Source: Corydoras sp. C115 (Eukaryota; Chordata; Actinopteri; Siluriformes; Callichthyidae). From it: 64,000 nucleotides of DNA. A program made the position numbers and the translations under genes. Numbering within the stretch: position 1 is the stretch's first letter; the number at the start of each line of letters is the position of its first letter. The DNA lies in the NCBI GenBank assembly GCA_019802505.1, contig JAFMOC010000003.1:9353001-9417000 (forward strand). Reading direction: 5' to 3'. The notes below the pieces were generated by a model. That model did no database searches. It was not told where the DNA came from and was given only the letters and a program-made list of their open reading frames with translations. This document shows, piece after piece, positions 10,869-21,649 of the stretch.

Positions 10869-11995
10869 TGTAAGAAATCCCGGTTCTGTCTCTGCCTCTC
10901 CGTCTCGATCTGTCACTCGCCCTCTCAGCCCCGCCTTCTAGTTCCGCTTTCTCTCCGTCACCAGGTGCGGCTGATTATTCTGATGGGTCGTTTATCTCTA
11001 TTTATACGCTGTTTTCAGACTGAACAGACGCGAAGTATTGTCCCTGGTTTTTGCCATACATGCCGAGCGTTTTTTGCTGTTTATCCTTGATCTGTATCTG
11101 TCCGCTTCTGTTGTGTGGTTTATCTGGTCTGGGTGAGTTCGCATTTGTTTGTTTAGCGTGTAGCGTCTGTGTACTCACTTCCGTGTTTAGCGTAGCGTGT
11201 GTTTGTGTGAATGAGTGAACGTCTGTGTGCTTTTGTTGTCGCTCCCAACATTATTTTGAGTTATCCTCTTTCTGTTTCCACCATTAACCCTGTCCCTAGA
11301 GTTCTGTGTCCCGGGAGCTTTATTAGTTTTTGTCCGTCCGCACAGGTGGTTCGGCTTCGGCCGGTTGGGGCGGAGTTTGCACTCACCCTAGCCCGCTCCG
11401 CTGGCACGTCACCACCTGTGGGTGTCAGTGTATCTGTGTTCATTCTGTCTACTAACATTTCGCATCTGTTTACTAACTCTCTTTCTATCGGTGAACTAAC
11501 GTTTTCTTCTCCCGTGTATATTAACCCTCTCGCTGTCTCCCCTCCTCTTGTTTGTTTCAGTTTTGGTTTCATCCGCTCAACATCTTGTTCAGTTCACCGA
11601 CTCTCTCTCTTATCTTTCACATTCATCACTGTTTCTACCCTTCTGTGTTTTGTCTTGCACTCTCCTTTTCATGCTATCCTGTGCTGTCTTAGGGTTTGTT
11701 GTTTTGTCTCTCACTTGATTAATTCCCGTTTCCTCACGCATAGCCAGTGTAGGGTTCTCTTACTACAGTGTTTTTCTGATATCTCTGCTACTTGTTTTGT
11801 TATTTTGTTCTTTTGCTCGGTGTTATGCTCTGCCCAGGATCCCGTTACAGGTGCCATCCCTCAGCCTGGGTCCAGTTGGCAACAAACCAGTTAATCCCTG
11901 CTCCTCCTGCATTACCCTGCCTCTGCCTTGCTTTTCAATAAATCACAATTGTTCTGCATCCACGTCTCCAGACTACTCTTTCCGTACAGATAGTG
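10869..11995 (+). mobile_element. Probable solo LTR, about 1.1 kb
   Basis: Starts TGTAAGAAATCCCGGTTC after AT-rich DNA and ends near GATAGTGACA. GC and CT content jump relative to both sides. It has a TATA-like CTATTTATACGC near 10997 and a polyadenylation signal CAATAAA near 11936, the U3-R-U5 order seen in the gypsy LTR at 40947-41421 (CTATTTATACCCC, then CAATAAA). The 227-codon open frame inside starts without plausible context and is Ser/Leu/Phe-rich from the CT bias, so I do not call it a gene. The microsatellite at the right end hides any target duplication. Confidence 0.5.
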
Positions 11996-12097
<102 letters not shown>

Positions 12098-12429
12098 AAT
12101 CATTATGAACTCCCAGATATCTGTGGTCCTCTACATTACCCACACTGATCCCCCTGGTGAACACAGGGGTCAACGTTGCCTTGTCCCTCCTCAGGTCCAC
12201 CACTAGTTCCTTTGTCTTCGTTAAGGTGAGCTGCAGATGATTCAACTTGCACATATGTGACAAGGTCTTTCACTGTAGCATTGTACTCTTCCTTATCACC
12301 ACTGCTGATACATCCATTCTATCTGTCTATATCTATTTACATATATTGCAATCAGTATCAGAGTCATCAGAAAACTTCTAAAGGTGGCAGGTCTTTTCAT
12401 AGTAAAAAAATGTAAAAACAATAAAAAGG

Positions 12430-12993
12430 AAGGCCATACACTCTAATATTTGTGGACTGCCTTTAGCTTTGGCTACAGCATGATTTAGCTATGGCATTAT
12501 TTCCACAAGCTTCTGCAAGGTCACAGCATTTCTTTCTGTCCAAAATTGCATATTTTTCCTCCAAGACCTTGTATTGATGATGGAGATATGGACCAGTGCA
12601 CAAAGTCCTCTCCAGCTCATCCCAAAGCAGCTCAATGGGCTCATTATCTTGTCATAGGATGAACATCTATGTGCAGAGGATATTGCAAGTCTTTTGCAGA
12701 ATTATGTGGTAGCCGTTTTGGTTCAGGGTGCCTCTCACTCTGTACATGTCCCCGACCTAGACACCAGTTAAACAGCCCCCCTCCGGACCATCACACCTCT
12801 CCCTCCATATTTGACAGTTGATGTTACATGCTGTAGATGATGCATAATGAACCAACCAATTTTGATTCATTAGTCCATAATACTTTCTGCAAGTCTACCA
12901 TTTCAGGCTGTTCATTGGAGTTGATTGACTTAAATTGCTATAAATAACTGGAAAAATTAGGGTATTCTAAAACTTTTGACCGATAATGTATGT
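12430..12993 (-). pseudogene. Tc1-like element remnant with transposase 3' half
   Basis: The right end has ATTCTAAAACTTTTGACC followed by GATAATGTA, a typical Tc1-family terminal repeat seen from inside. On the minus strand a catalytic-Glu block (EPIELLWDELE, near 12600-12640) and an upstream PTVKYGG-like block (near 12800-12830) are readable in different frames. Stops and frameshifts abound. The family differs from the other Tc1 copies here by its terminus. Confidence 0.65.
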
Positions 12994-13635
12994 ACACACA
13001 AATTAAAAAACAAAATGTTGCTTTAAATGACCTCAACAACATAAAACAATCATTTGTGTGTCAAATTATTGATGCTTTGTTTCTATGAACATGAACAGTA
13101 TTGCATCTATAGCTTTTTCCCTACTTTTCAGGTGAAACAAGCAGGTAGTGTTGCAAAACATGGATCGGCAGTCATGTAGACCCAAATTTACCCAAAAAAT
13201 GTAGACCCAAAAAACTTTGCTCCTGTCACACTCAGTTAGGCTCACCTACTCAAACATATGTACACTTTTACAAAAGCCATGTACGATTGACACCTGTCAC
13301 AATATACCACATCTTAGAAGGAATATAAATCCTTTCCTCCATATGATGCTGCTGCAGCAGGACAGCACCAGACCCTCATCTCTTGGGAGATGCAACCGGA
13401 TGGATCAATACATGGCATCATTTTTTTTAAAACCTTGCCAATAACCAAGAAAACAGAGACAGCTGGCCAGAAGTAAAGCATCTTGTGATTGGTGGACCTT
13501 TGATTATCGATGTGGACTTGCTAATTTTTTTCATTTTCTTTCTGGTCACGTGATGACAGGTTCCCGATTTGACTTGACAAATGCTTCAGCAATTAGAGGC
13601 CTAAGAGTTATTGTATTGCAAGTAAGGGTTTACTG

Positions 13636-13667
<32 letters not shown>

Positions 13668-14343
13668 CATCCAGAAGATGAGATTAAGATCTATAGTTAT
13701 ACTAATACGCTGAAAGCAGAGGTAAATTTATTTTCTGAATGCCATCAGAGGAATCAAGATTAGTCAGTTGTTCTGTTGCTGTACACGCTTTACATTTTTA
13801 AGTTTAACTTCAGTAAGTCTAAAGGAGATTTTACGACATCACATTTGCCCCCAACAATTATAATAACTTTAACAACTCAAATCACAATTAAAGCCTGCAT
13901 TACAATATATATATAAAAAAGGCTGCAGTGCAATATCCATATAGCAGGTGTGCCCACACTTTTCTGGCCCAAGATCTACTTTTTCCAGTGGACAGGATTT
14001 TTTTTTTTTAAGCATTAATGTTGAAACCTTTTTACACACAGCATATTAATATTGTGGAATCAGAATACAAAAGACTCGGCTTTGGGTTGCCATTTTCACA
14101 GAAATTGCTCTTTTATTTAACACACTCCAGCAAATAGTATAGAGAGAACTTGGTTTTAGTACATCCTTTGGCTCAAGGACATGACACACGTTTCCCGTAA
14201 ATGGCAACCCTCCAATCCGAATGAGCAAACACACAGCATACAGCACAAATGTACAACAATCCGTGAGGCCCGCATTTTCCCAAAAAGAACATAAACTTTA
14301 ATAAAAACATAAAACATAGACACAATTATTCAGAATGACTCAC
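12994..14343. other. No recognised gene; long poly-T at 13640-13667
   Basis: AT-rich sequence with a 28-base T run. A tiny acceptor/donor pair near 13134-13148 (CTACTTTTCAG, then CAG|GTAGTG) encloses only 13 bp and is not called. Confidence 0.4.
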
Positions 14344-14344
14344 A

Positions 14345-14368
14345 GTGTGTGTGTGTGTGTGTGTGTGT
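14345..14368. repeat. (GT)n microsatellite
   Basis: GT run immediately left of the Tc1 insertion site. Confidence 0.9.
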
Positions 14369-14373
14369 ATATA

Positions 14374-14587
14374 CAGTGGGTTGCAAAAGTATTCATACCC
14401 CTTGAACTTTTCCATATTTTGTCACATTACAACCACAAACATAAATATATTTTCACTGGAATTTAATGTGAAAGACCAACACAAAGTGGTATACAATTGT
14501 GAAGTGGAAGGAAAATTATACATGAATCAACATTTTTTTTACAAATAAAAAACTGAAAAGTGCGACGTGCAAAAGTATTCAGCCCCC
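14374..14587 (+). repeat. Left terminal inverted repeat of Tc1 copy A
   Basis: About 214 bp; it has one extra T compared with copy B. The outer (TTGCAAAAGTATTCATACCCC-type) and inner (GTGCAAAAGTATTCAGCCCCC-type) ends carry the same AAAAGTATTCA core, the pair of transposase-binding direct repeats expected in an IR/DR element. Confidence 0.93.
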
Positions 14588-14745
14588 TTTTCCCTGAGTG
14601 CAACCAATTGCATTCAGAAGTTGCCTGATGAGTGCTAATGACTCAAAAGGGTCCTCCTGTGTGTAATCTAATCTCAGTACAAATACAGCTGCTCCGTGAC
14701 GGCCTCAGATGTTGGTTAAGAGAATATTGGGGAGCAAACAGAATC

Positions 14746-15711
14746 ATGAAGTCCAAAGAACACACCAGACAGGTTAGGAATATGGTTTTGGAGAAGTTTA
14801 AAGCAGGCTTAGGTTATAAAAAGATTTCCAAAGCTTTGAACATCTCACGGAGCACTGTTCAATCCATCATCCGGAAATGGAAAGAGTATGGCACCACAGT
14901 AAACCTGCCAAGACAAGGCCGTCCACCTAAACTTACAGGCCGAACAAGGAGATCACTGATCAGAGAGGCAGCCAAGAGGCCCATGGTGACTCTGGATGAA
15001 ATGCAGAGAGCCACAGCTCAGGTGGGGGAAACTGTCCACAGGACAACAATTAGTCGTGCACTACACAAATGTGGTCTTTATAGAAGAGTGGCAAGGAGAA
15101 AGCCATTGTTAAAAGAAAACCATAAGAAGTCCCGTTTGCAGTTTGCCAGAAGCCATGTTGAGGACACAGCAAACATGTGGAAGAAGGTGCTTTGGTCAGA
15201 CGAGACCAAAATTGAACTTTTTGGCCACAATGCAAAACGCTATGTGTGGCGGAGAAATAACACTGCACATCACTCTGAAAACACCATCCCCACTGTCAAA
15301 TATGGTGGTGGCAGCATCATGCTCTGGGGGTGCTTCTCTTCAGCAGGGACCGGGAAGTTGGTCAAAGTTGATGGGAAGATGGATGGAGCCAAATACAGGG
15401 CAATCTTGGAAGAAAACCTGTTGGAGTCAGCAAAAGATTTGAGACTGGGGTGGAGGTTCACCTTCCAGCAGGACAACGACCCTAAACATAAAGCCAGAGC
15501 TACAATGGAGTGGTTTAAAAAAAAGAATATTCATGTGTTAGAATGGCCCAGTCAAAGTCCAGACCTAAACCCAATTGAGAATTTGTGGCAAGATCTCAAA
15601 ACTGCTGTTCACAAACGCTCTCCATCCAATCTGACTGAGCTTGAGCTGTTTTGCAAGGAGGAATGGGCAAGAATTTCAGTCACTAGATGTGCAAAGCTGG
15701 TGGAGACATAG
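14746..15711 (+). pseudogene. Tc1 transposase, truncated by a late stop
   Basis: I chose the ATG before KSKEHTRQVRN because it gives the usual family length and the upstream reading has no other ATG start. An N-terminal paired-like DNA-binding region (helix-turn-helix around KISKALNISRSTVQSIIRKW) is followed by the GRPPK linker. The DDE domain has Asp152 (WSDETKIELFG), Asp243 (QQDNDPKH) and Glu278 (NPIENLW), with 34 residues between the last two. A TAG at 15709-15711, where copy B has TAC, removes the last 18 residues. The catalytic triad is intact, so partial activity cannot be excluded. It acts in the nucleus by cut-and-paste. Confidence 0.93.
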
Positions 15712-15770
15712 CCTAAAAGACTTGCAGCTGTAATTGCAGCAAAAGGTGGCTCCACAAAGTATTGACTCAG

Positions 15771-15983
15771 GGGGGCTGAATACTTTTGCATGTCGCACTT
15801 TTCAGTTTTTTATTTGTAAAAAAAATGTTGATTCATGTATAATTTTCCTTCCACTTCACAATTGTATACCACTTTGTGTTGGTCTTTCACATTAAATTCC
15901 AGTGAAATATATTTATGTTTGTGGTTGTAATGTGACAAAATATGGAAAAGTTCAAGGGGTATGAATACTTTTGCAACCCACTG
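15771..15983 (-). repeat. Right terminal inverted repeat of Tc1 copy A
   Basis: Inverted match to the left repeat over 213 bp; ends CAACCCACTG next to TA. Confidence 0.93.
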
Positions 15984-15985
15984 TA

Positions 15986-17467
15986 TAAGTGCTTACAATA
16001 CTGTGCTGTTATAAAAGCGCTGATAAGCGCAATTAACATAATTTTTTCTCAAACCTGTGGAGTGATCCATGGCGTCTGTATGTTTAAATGTTGATTTAAA
16101 TACTAAATAATTTTCTGCAGTTGGATTCAAGGAGACCTGAAATAAAGTTTCTAAAAATATGCTATATTTTTTGTTTTTGTTTTCAGATTCATGTTCATGT
16201 TCATTAAATAATTTAGGCATCTATATTGATGCGAATCTCTCTTTCACCAAACACATTTGGTGAAAGAATTTTCATAACTTGTTTAAACTAAGAAATATTG
16301 ATGCACTAATCAATATGAAAGGATCATTTATGCTTTAGAAACCAAAAAACCTAAATTATTGTAATATACCTCTACATGTTAATAAATGAAAGAAAAAACC
16401 CTCTAAATTCTGGTAAAGTTTTCATTTTCAATATATAATCCTGCACCTTATAAAGAGTAGTTTTTCTTTTAGTCCCGAGAAGTTTAAAAGTAAATTAAAA
16501 TTAGCAGCAGTGGGTTTCCTTAATTTCGAATAGACATTCTGTCATTGTTCTTGATTTTAAATCATTTTAAGCACTTTAATCTTTACAGGGGATCAAAGGG
16601 AAAAATTGCTTTTGATCAGCATTTTGATTTTGGTTCGGCATTACTAACTGAAATGAGTATGTTTAATTATTTCAGCTTTGTCATTTACCACATTAAAACA
16701 TATATGTGATCTGATTCGTATCTTTTTGTTTAAAAGAGGCATTCTGTTAGGACATGTTGTGCTCCAATGAATCCTTTCAGCTTGGAATTTCATTTTGTAG
16801 TTACATTGATGTAGTAGCATAAGACCAGTTTGCTGAAATCACAGCAATTCTTGCTTCTAAATGTCTAACTGAAAATGCCTGTTCTAGCCTTTATCCTGTT
16901 TCACAACAGGATAGAGACAAAAACAGGCTTGTGTGACTAAGCAACTGCCTTTCTCACAGTGTTTGAGTGTTTGGGCCTGACTACATTCCACTGGTGCAGT
17001 GTTTCGCAATAGAGCCTGTAAATCCAGCTCTGGAGATATACAGATCACAGCATAAGAAACTCTATGAGCACTACTAAATATGAAGCCATACATCTACAAT
17101 TACATTATTTTTTATTATTGATTTGTTTATTTATTTGTATTGCCACATTGAACAAGAAAATACACCTGATGCTTTAAATAATTAAGCAATCCAGCATGTT
17201 GTGAAAAGAAATTTATCATTTATCCTTTATCAATAATAACAGCAACTATTGTTTACTTTGTATAGCAATACCAGGATTAAGGCAACAATCTACTATTATT
17301 CTGTTGTGTTATTGTAAAATCAATGATCAGATGTGTTAAATATAACTTTCAGAAATATTTGGGCATGTTTTTGAGGGTAGTCCTTGGGGATGGGGGCTAT
17401 AAAAATATAGAAATTTTCACACGAATATCCTACTGAAAGTGCATACAAAGTACATATTTGAATATAA
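15986..17467. other. No recognised gene; short perfect hairpin at 16241-16266
   Basis: AT-rich DNA. The only structure noted is an 11-bp perfect stem (CTTTCACCAAA) with a 4-base loop. Confidence 0.45.

Positions 17468-17537
<70 letters not shown>
17468..17537. repeat. (TA)n microsatellite
   Basis: TA run of about 35 units next to the 3' tail of a LINE. Confidence 0.95.
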
Positions 17538-17539
<2 letters not shown>

Positions 17540-17550
17540 TTTTAAATTCA

Positions 17551-18060
17551 TCCATCTATCCATTAACTTCCGCTTGTCCGGGGTTCGGGTCGCGGGGGCA
17601 GCAACCGAATTAGGGAGACCCAGACCTCCCTCGCCTAAGCCACCTCCACCAGCACGACTGGGGGAACCCCGAGGCGTTCCCAGACCAGCTGAGAGATATA
17701 ATCCCTCCAGCGTGTCCTGGGTCTTCCCCGTGGTCTCCTTTCAGCTGGACTTGCCTGGAACACCTCCCTAGGAAGGCACCCAGGAGGCATCCTTACCAGA
17801 TGCCCAAACCACCTCAACTGGCTCCTTTCAATGCGGAGGAGTAACGGCTCCACTCCGAGTCTCTCCCGGATGACCAAGCTTCTCACCCTATCTCTAAGGG
17901 AGAGCCCAGCCACCCTGCGGAGAAAACCCATTTCGGCCGCTTGTATTCACGATCTTGCTCTTTCTGTCATTACCCAAAGCTCATGACCATAGGTGAGGGT
18001 TGGAACGTAGATTGACTGGTAAATCGAAAGCCTTACCTTGTGGCTCAGCTCCTTAACCAC
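17551..18060 (-). pseudogene. RTE/Rex-type LINE, 3' end of the reverse transcriptase ORF
   Basis: On the minus strand the C-terminal part of a LINE polyprotein is readable. First comes a KVRLSIYQSIYVPTLTYGHE block (about 18040-17980), then one stop (TGA in place of an Arg codon near 17953), then an open segment of 98 residues containing ERSQLRWFGHLVRMPPG and RRPRGRPRTRWRDY. These are stock C-terminal motifs of fish RTE/Rex-type LINEs. The element is 5'-truncated at about 18060 and ends with a GGATAGATGGATGAA tail. The exact clade is uncertain. It is dead. Confidence 0.82.
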
Positions 18061-18109
18061 AACAGACTAGTATAGGGTCCGCATCACTGCTGACCCTATA
18101 GAATAAGTC

Positions 18110-18770
18110 ATTAATTTAAACTGTCCTTAATTAACATAAACTGTTCTCTGGCGGACAGGCTTGTAGGTCGGACAAGCCTGTCCGACCTACTAGCTTGTAA
18201 AAACGCTCTACGATGTACAAGTTTGTAAAACACACGCTGATGGACTGGCTTAAGAACCATACTTCGGCTCAGTGAGTACCTGGTCCGACTTAGTTGATTG
18301 CTCTTATGAATGGCTAGGAGGGAATGTGTGAGGAGGAAGTAAGAAACTGGAATCTTCATGAAAGCCTCAAAGATTTCCTTCCAAGTCATCGGTGGGGGTG
18401 TTACACATGCCCTTTACCACTTGGGGATGCCACTGAGATAGCTGGTGGACCTGACCTCGCATTTTGTCTTCTTTCATTCAGCCTTCTGGATACTAAGAAT
18501 ACCAATGCAACCAAACAGGTTCATCACTTAGAGTGATTCACGGATAGACTGATTCACTAGAGGCACATAGAGCACCGAGTGACTCACTGAGGACACTCTG
18601 AACACTGGCTGACTTACTAAAGACACTCTGTGCATGGGTTGAGCCAGTAAGAGCACCACGTTACATAAATGTAACTGCATGTCTGGGGTGAGAGAGGACT
18701 CTGAAGATGTTACAAGCTTAAATCTAACAATCATTCCCTGACTTTGTTCAGTCAAGAGTTAGCAAAAGGG
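18110..18770. repeat. Unclassified dispersed repeat, copy 1
   Basis: Shares order and wording with 32200-32640. Both have a GAACCATAC...CCGACTTAGT block, a ...TTCCAA...TGTTACAC/CACTC... block, a GGACCTG(A/T)CCTCG block, and a run of GAGCACTGGCTGA(A/C)T(C/T)ACTAA units. The 3' part is a roughly 30-bp tandem of CACTCTGAGCACTGGCTGA-type units. Minus-strand reading gives short protein-like pieces (WKEIFEAFMKIP here, FWKTIFKAIREIP there), so it may be a worn retroelement gag. No family assigned. Confidence 0.5.
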
Positions 18771-19199
18771 CACAAATGCTTCACCGTAAGCTGTAAAATC
18801 ACGCTTCAGTACCCACTTCTGTTGCTTGTCTGTCCAGCTTCCTTTTATTTTTCTCAATAAGAGACCGTTTTCCTCTTTCTTTTATCTCCCGCTCAGACAG
18901 ACAGCCACAACAGAATACACAGCAGGTGAGTCAATTACCTCTCTAGTTTACTCAGCTCAACACTCCTATTCACTAAACAGCATCAAACCGTTGCTGTTGC
19001 CACAACATCATTGGTGAAACAAGGAATTATATCTGATACCAGCATATTCAACAATAAAATATCTGGATATCTGACATGTCATATTTAGGCAGAAATATGG
19101 AAGATTTACAAAATATCAAGCATTATTCCATACAAAGCATTCCTTATTGTTTTCTTAAAGAATAATGTTTATACCAATATAGTATCTTCTATAATAATC
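18771..19199. other. No recognised gene; possible 29-bp exon-like piece at 18897-18925
   Basis: A long pyrimidine tract ending CTCCCGCTCAG precedes 29 bp that end in CAG|GTGAGTC, a near-perfect donor. The piece is too short to judge its coding. Confidence 0.2.
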
Positions 19200-19500
19200 C
19201 CATCCATCCATCCATTATCTTCCCCTTTATCCTCTATTAGGGTCACGGAGGGGGGGGTTCCCCATGCCCATCCAGGGAAGAATGTTTCTGGTGCTGGGCA
19301 AATACGTCCTGGACAGGGCGCCAATCCATTGCTGGGCACACACGCTATACGGGGTAATTTGGAGAATTCAAATGACCTTGATCCATGTTTTTGCAGTATG
19401 GGAGAAAACTGGAGAAACCAGAGGAAACCTACACAGACACGGGGAGAACATGAAAACTCCACCCAGATTGGGATTCGAACCGGGAATCCACTGTGCCACC
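19200..19500 (-). mobile_element. SINE, interrupted at its head by the retrovirus
   Basis: An ATCC tail, then the family body and a B-box-like GGTTCGAATCC on the minus strand. It ends at GTGCCACC, where the endogenous retrovirus begins; the next SINE bases (CCTTCC side) resume at 25917 after the retrovirus, so the SINE is the older element. Confidence 0.85.
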
Positions 19501-20044
19501 TGTGGTGGTAAATAATCAGATGACAGAGGAACAGTTGAAGTAAAAATTATTTAATAAGATTTGCAAATCAAGAAACCAGACAAAACAACCAATAGAGGTT
19601 GTTGCAAGCTTCGGAGCTCACGACTGCTCAGCTTTAGTATTCATACGAAAAACACAGCCAATAGAAAAATAGGTAATACAGTTTCTGTCCAATAATAATG
19701 TAACAAGACCAGGTAAAAAAAGAAAAACACAGGTAGAGGAAGCTATACCATATATGGTTTCCAACCCTTCACAACCTGTTTGCATCCGGAAAGGAAAGTT
19801 TTGGGGCACTTCGACCCAGAACCTTGCTCACTCTGCTTCCAATGCACCTGCTTTGTGAAATAACATCCTCCCAACACATTCTGGCCCATAATATCGCTTC
19901 TCTCATTTCCTTTCAAGGTTATGTAGAGAAGTTATGTAAATGTCACATTAACACTAAAATGGGTTAATATAAATACATAATGAATTTCCACTACACTTCC
20001 ACCCTTTGTATGGAAAATATAATACATAATGAATTTCCACTACA
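19501..20044 (-). repeat. 3' LTR of the retrovirus
   Basis: Matches 25386-25916 from TGTGGTGGTAAATAATCAGA to the CCACTACA end. It carries a private 49-bp tandem duplication of its outermost sequence together with part of the adjoining polypurine region (19996-20044), so two TGTAGTGGAAATTC starts are present on the minus strand. A 30-bp tandem expansion seen in the other LTR is missing here. Confidence 0.93.
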
Positions 20045-20060
20045 CTTCCACCCTTTGTTA
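20045..20060 (-). other. Polypurine tract of the retrovirus
   Basis: On the minus strand AACAAAGGGTGGAAG lies directly before the TGTAGTGG start of the 3' LTR, the position and composition expected for the plus-strand primer. Confidence 0.6.
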
Positions 20061-20199
20061 CATTTCAAAACAAAACATTAAAATATTATGAACCTAAAAG
20101 TAACCTAAAAGTTTACATGTAACATGTTACATGTAAACTTTGTGCAACAACTTCATAGATTTAGCACTCAGAAAAACATTTAAACACATTGTAATCACA

Positions 20200-21160
20200 G
20201 TAAATAGGATTATTTGTTTGGAATAATTCCACATCCTGTTATTCTAGTAGTAACTTGTCATAAGAAGTGTTTGCCTATAGTAGTTGGTATTGAAGATGAC
20301 AGGTTATCATCTAAGACATATCTTGACAGCATGCAGGATGATTTTATTCTTGGGCAGGGGCTCTCTTGCAATGAGAAATGTGAATCCAAGTGTCCCTCTC
20401 AGCGATTTTACAGCAGTGTGGGTTGTCAGGAAGACCTGGAAAGGTCCTTGCCAATGATCGGCCTTCCTTCACTCGCCTGTGCATGTCAGATAAAACAGAA
20501 GAAAGTGTTGCACAATACTTTTGCATGTGATCATCTTCTGTAGTAAGTGTGTCCAACACCCTGTGTTGGGTGGTCTGCCGAAAAGTATTTCAAAGGGAGA
20601 CAGTTTGATTCTGCTAGACACTCTCTGTCTCAAATGCATACACACCAATGGGAGGGCTTCTACCCAATTTCGCCTTGTTTGACACAAATTTTAATAGTTT
20701 TGATTTGATGGAGCCATTAACTCTCTCCACTGAGCCTGCACTTTGGGTGTGATATGCACAGTGTTTGTGCAGGGGCATGCCAACTATTTGTCTAATATTG
20801 TCTAGAACCTTACTTACAAAGGCAGGTCCATTGTCAGAGAAAATTTTCCAAATCTGGGGATAATTTCGCGTAATAGACCTTTTTAGTTCTCCACCACTTA
20901 GAGAACATATAAATGATCACAATCACTTATTTATTTCTTTCTTTTATTTCTTTATTTATTTCTGGCGTGGCGTTAATTCAATAAAGTCCATTTGTAGGTG
21001 ATCAAACTGCATATCAGGTTCTGGATGCCCATGCATGTGTTTAAAAGGAACCGCGCCTTTTTGCATTTGATTTTAAGCAGGTAAGACACTTTTTTGTGAA
21101 ATTTTGGGCAATTTTGGGGAAGCCAACAGTAAACCGATTTCGATTTAATGTGCCTATCAT
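20200..21160 (-). pseudogene. Retroviral integrase remnant
   Basis: On the minus strand the three acidic blocks of the core are readable in pieces: HLQMDFIELTP (about 20990-21020), FSDNGPAFVSKVL (about 20810-20850) and HTQSAGSVERVNGS (about 20700-20750). A SPFEILFGRPP block follows at about 20570-20610. A purine-rich AAATAAATAAAG-type expansion interrupts the core at about 20925-20965. Stops and frame changes separate the blocks. Its role was joining viral DNA to the host chromosome; it is now inactive. Confidence 0.85.
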
Positions 21161-21176
21161 ACCAACTGGCTGCGCA

Positions 21177-21629
21177 TCATTGTTTGACGTCCCTGGCTGA
21201 AAGGGAGTGTTGAATGTCAGGGACTGTTATGCTGTGGTTCCAAAATTTAAGCCTGGATACAAGGAGCATGCACAGAGAGTTGTAGAGAGGCTGCTTTATC
21301 AGTAGCATCAGCAAAGGTGTTAACCTTTGCTTCTGTAGTGCTAGGACGCGTGTGTGCATGGACATGAAATCACATTCAATCGACCTGAAATCACAGTGGC
21401 ACACATAGTAACAACAGTAAAACCCAGTTCGTGTGGTTCCAGTGGAATCCTTGTGACTGGAACCGTCTACAAAGAGAACAAAATGAGGATTTGTTAACAT
21501 GAGGTCATCACATGGTGTGCAAACAAGATTCAGAACATGCAGATAGTCATGGGGCTCACCATCTTCCTCTGTGGGCAAGAGGGTGGCAGGGTTGAGAAAT
21601 GTACAGCATTCAACAGTAATGTTTGCCAT
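21177..21629 (-). pseudogene. Retroviral RNase H remnant
   Basis: Holds FVLFVDGSSHKDSTG, the first-Asp block of retroviral RNase H, at about 21460-21500 on the minus strand. The reading stays open for 150 residues here, but the later part shifts off the family pattern. Confidence 0.75.
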
Positions 21630-21649
21630 CTCAATTAGTATGGTATGAT

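Larger units (their letters stand above)
14374..15983 (+). mobile_element. Tc1-like transposon, copy A (near-intact)
   Basis: The element is 1610 bp with inverted repeats at 14374-14587 and 15771-15983 that match almost perfectly from CAGTGGGTTGCAAAAGTATT to the inner ATTCAGCCCCC. TA dinucleotides flank both ends (14372-14373, 15984-15985), the normal target duplication for Tc1/mariner. It differs from the copy at 38822-40430 at only about nine positions. One difference creates a stop near the end of the transposase. The repeats look competent, so it could be mobilised in trans. Confidence 0.97.

Noticed and set aside
11211..11894. 227-codon plus-strand open frame
   Set aside because: It lies inside an LTR-like CT-rich segment, has Ser/Phe/Leu-rich low-complexity composition and no family motif; it is explained by base bias.
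13134..13148. 13-bp microexon with good acceptor and donor
   Set aside because: Too short to distinguish from chance AG...GT pairing in a T-rich stretch.
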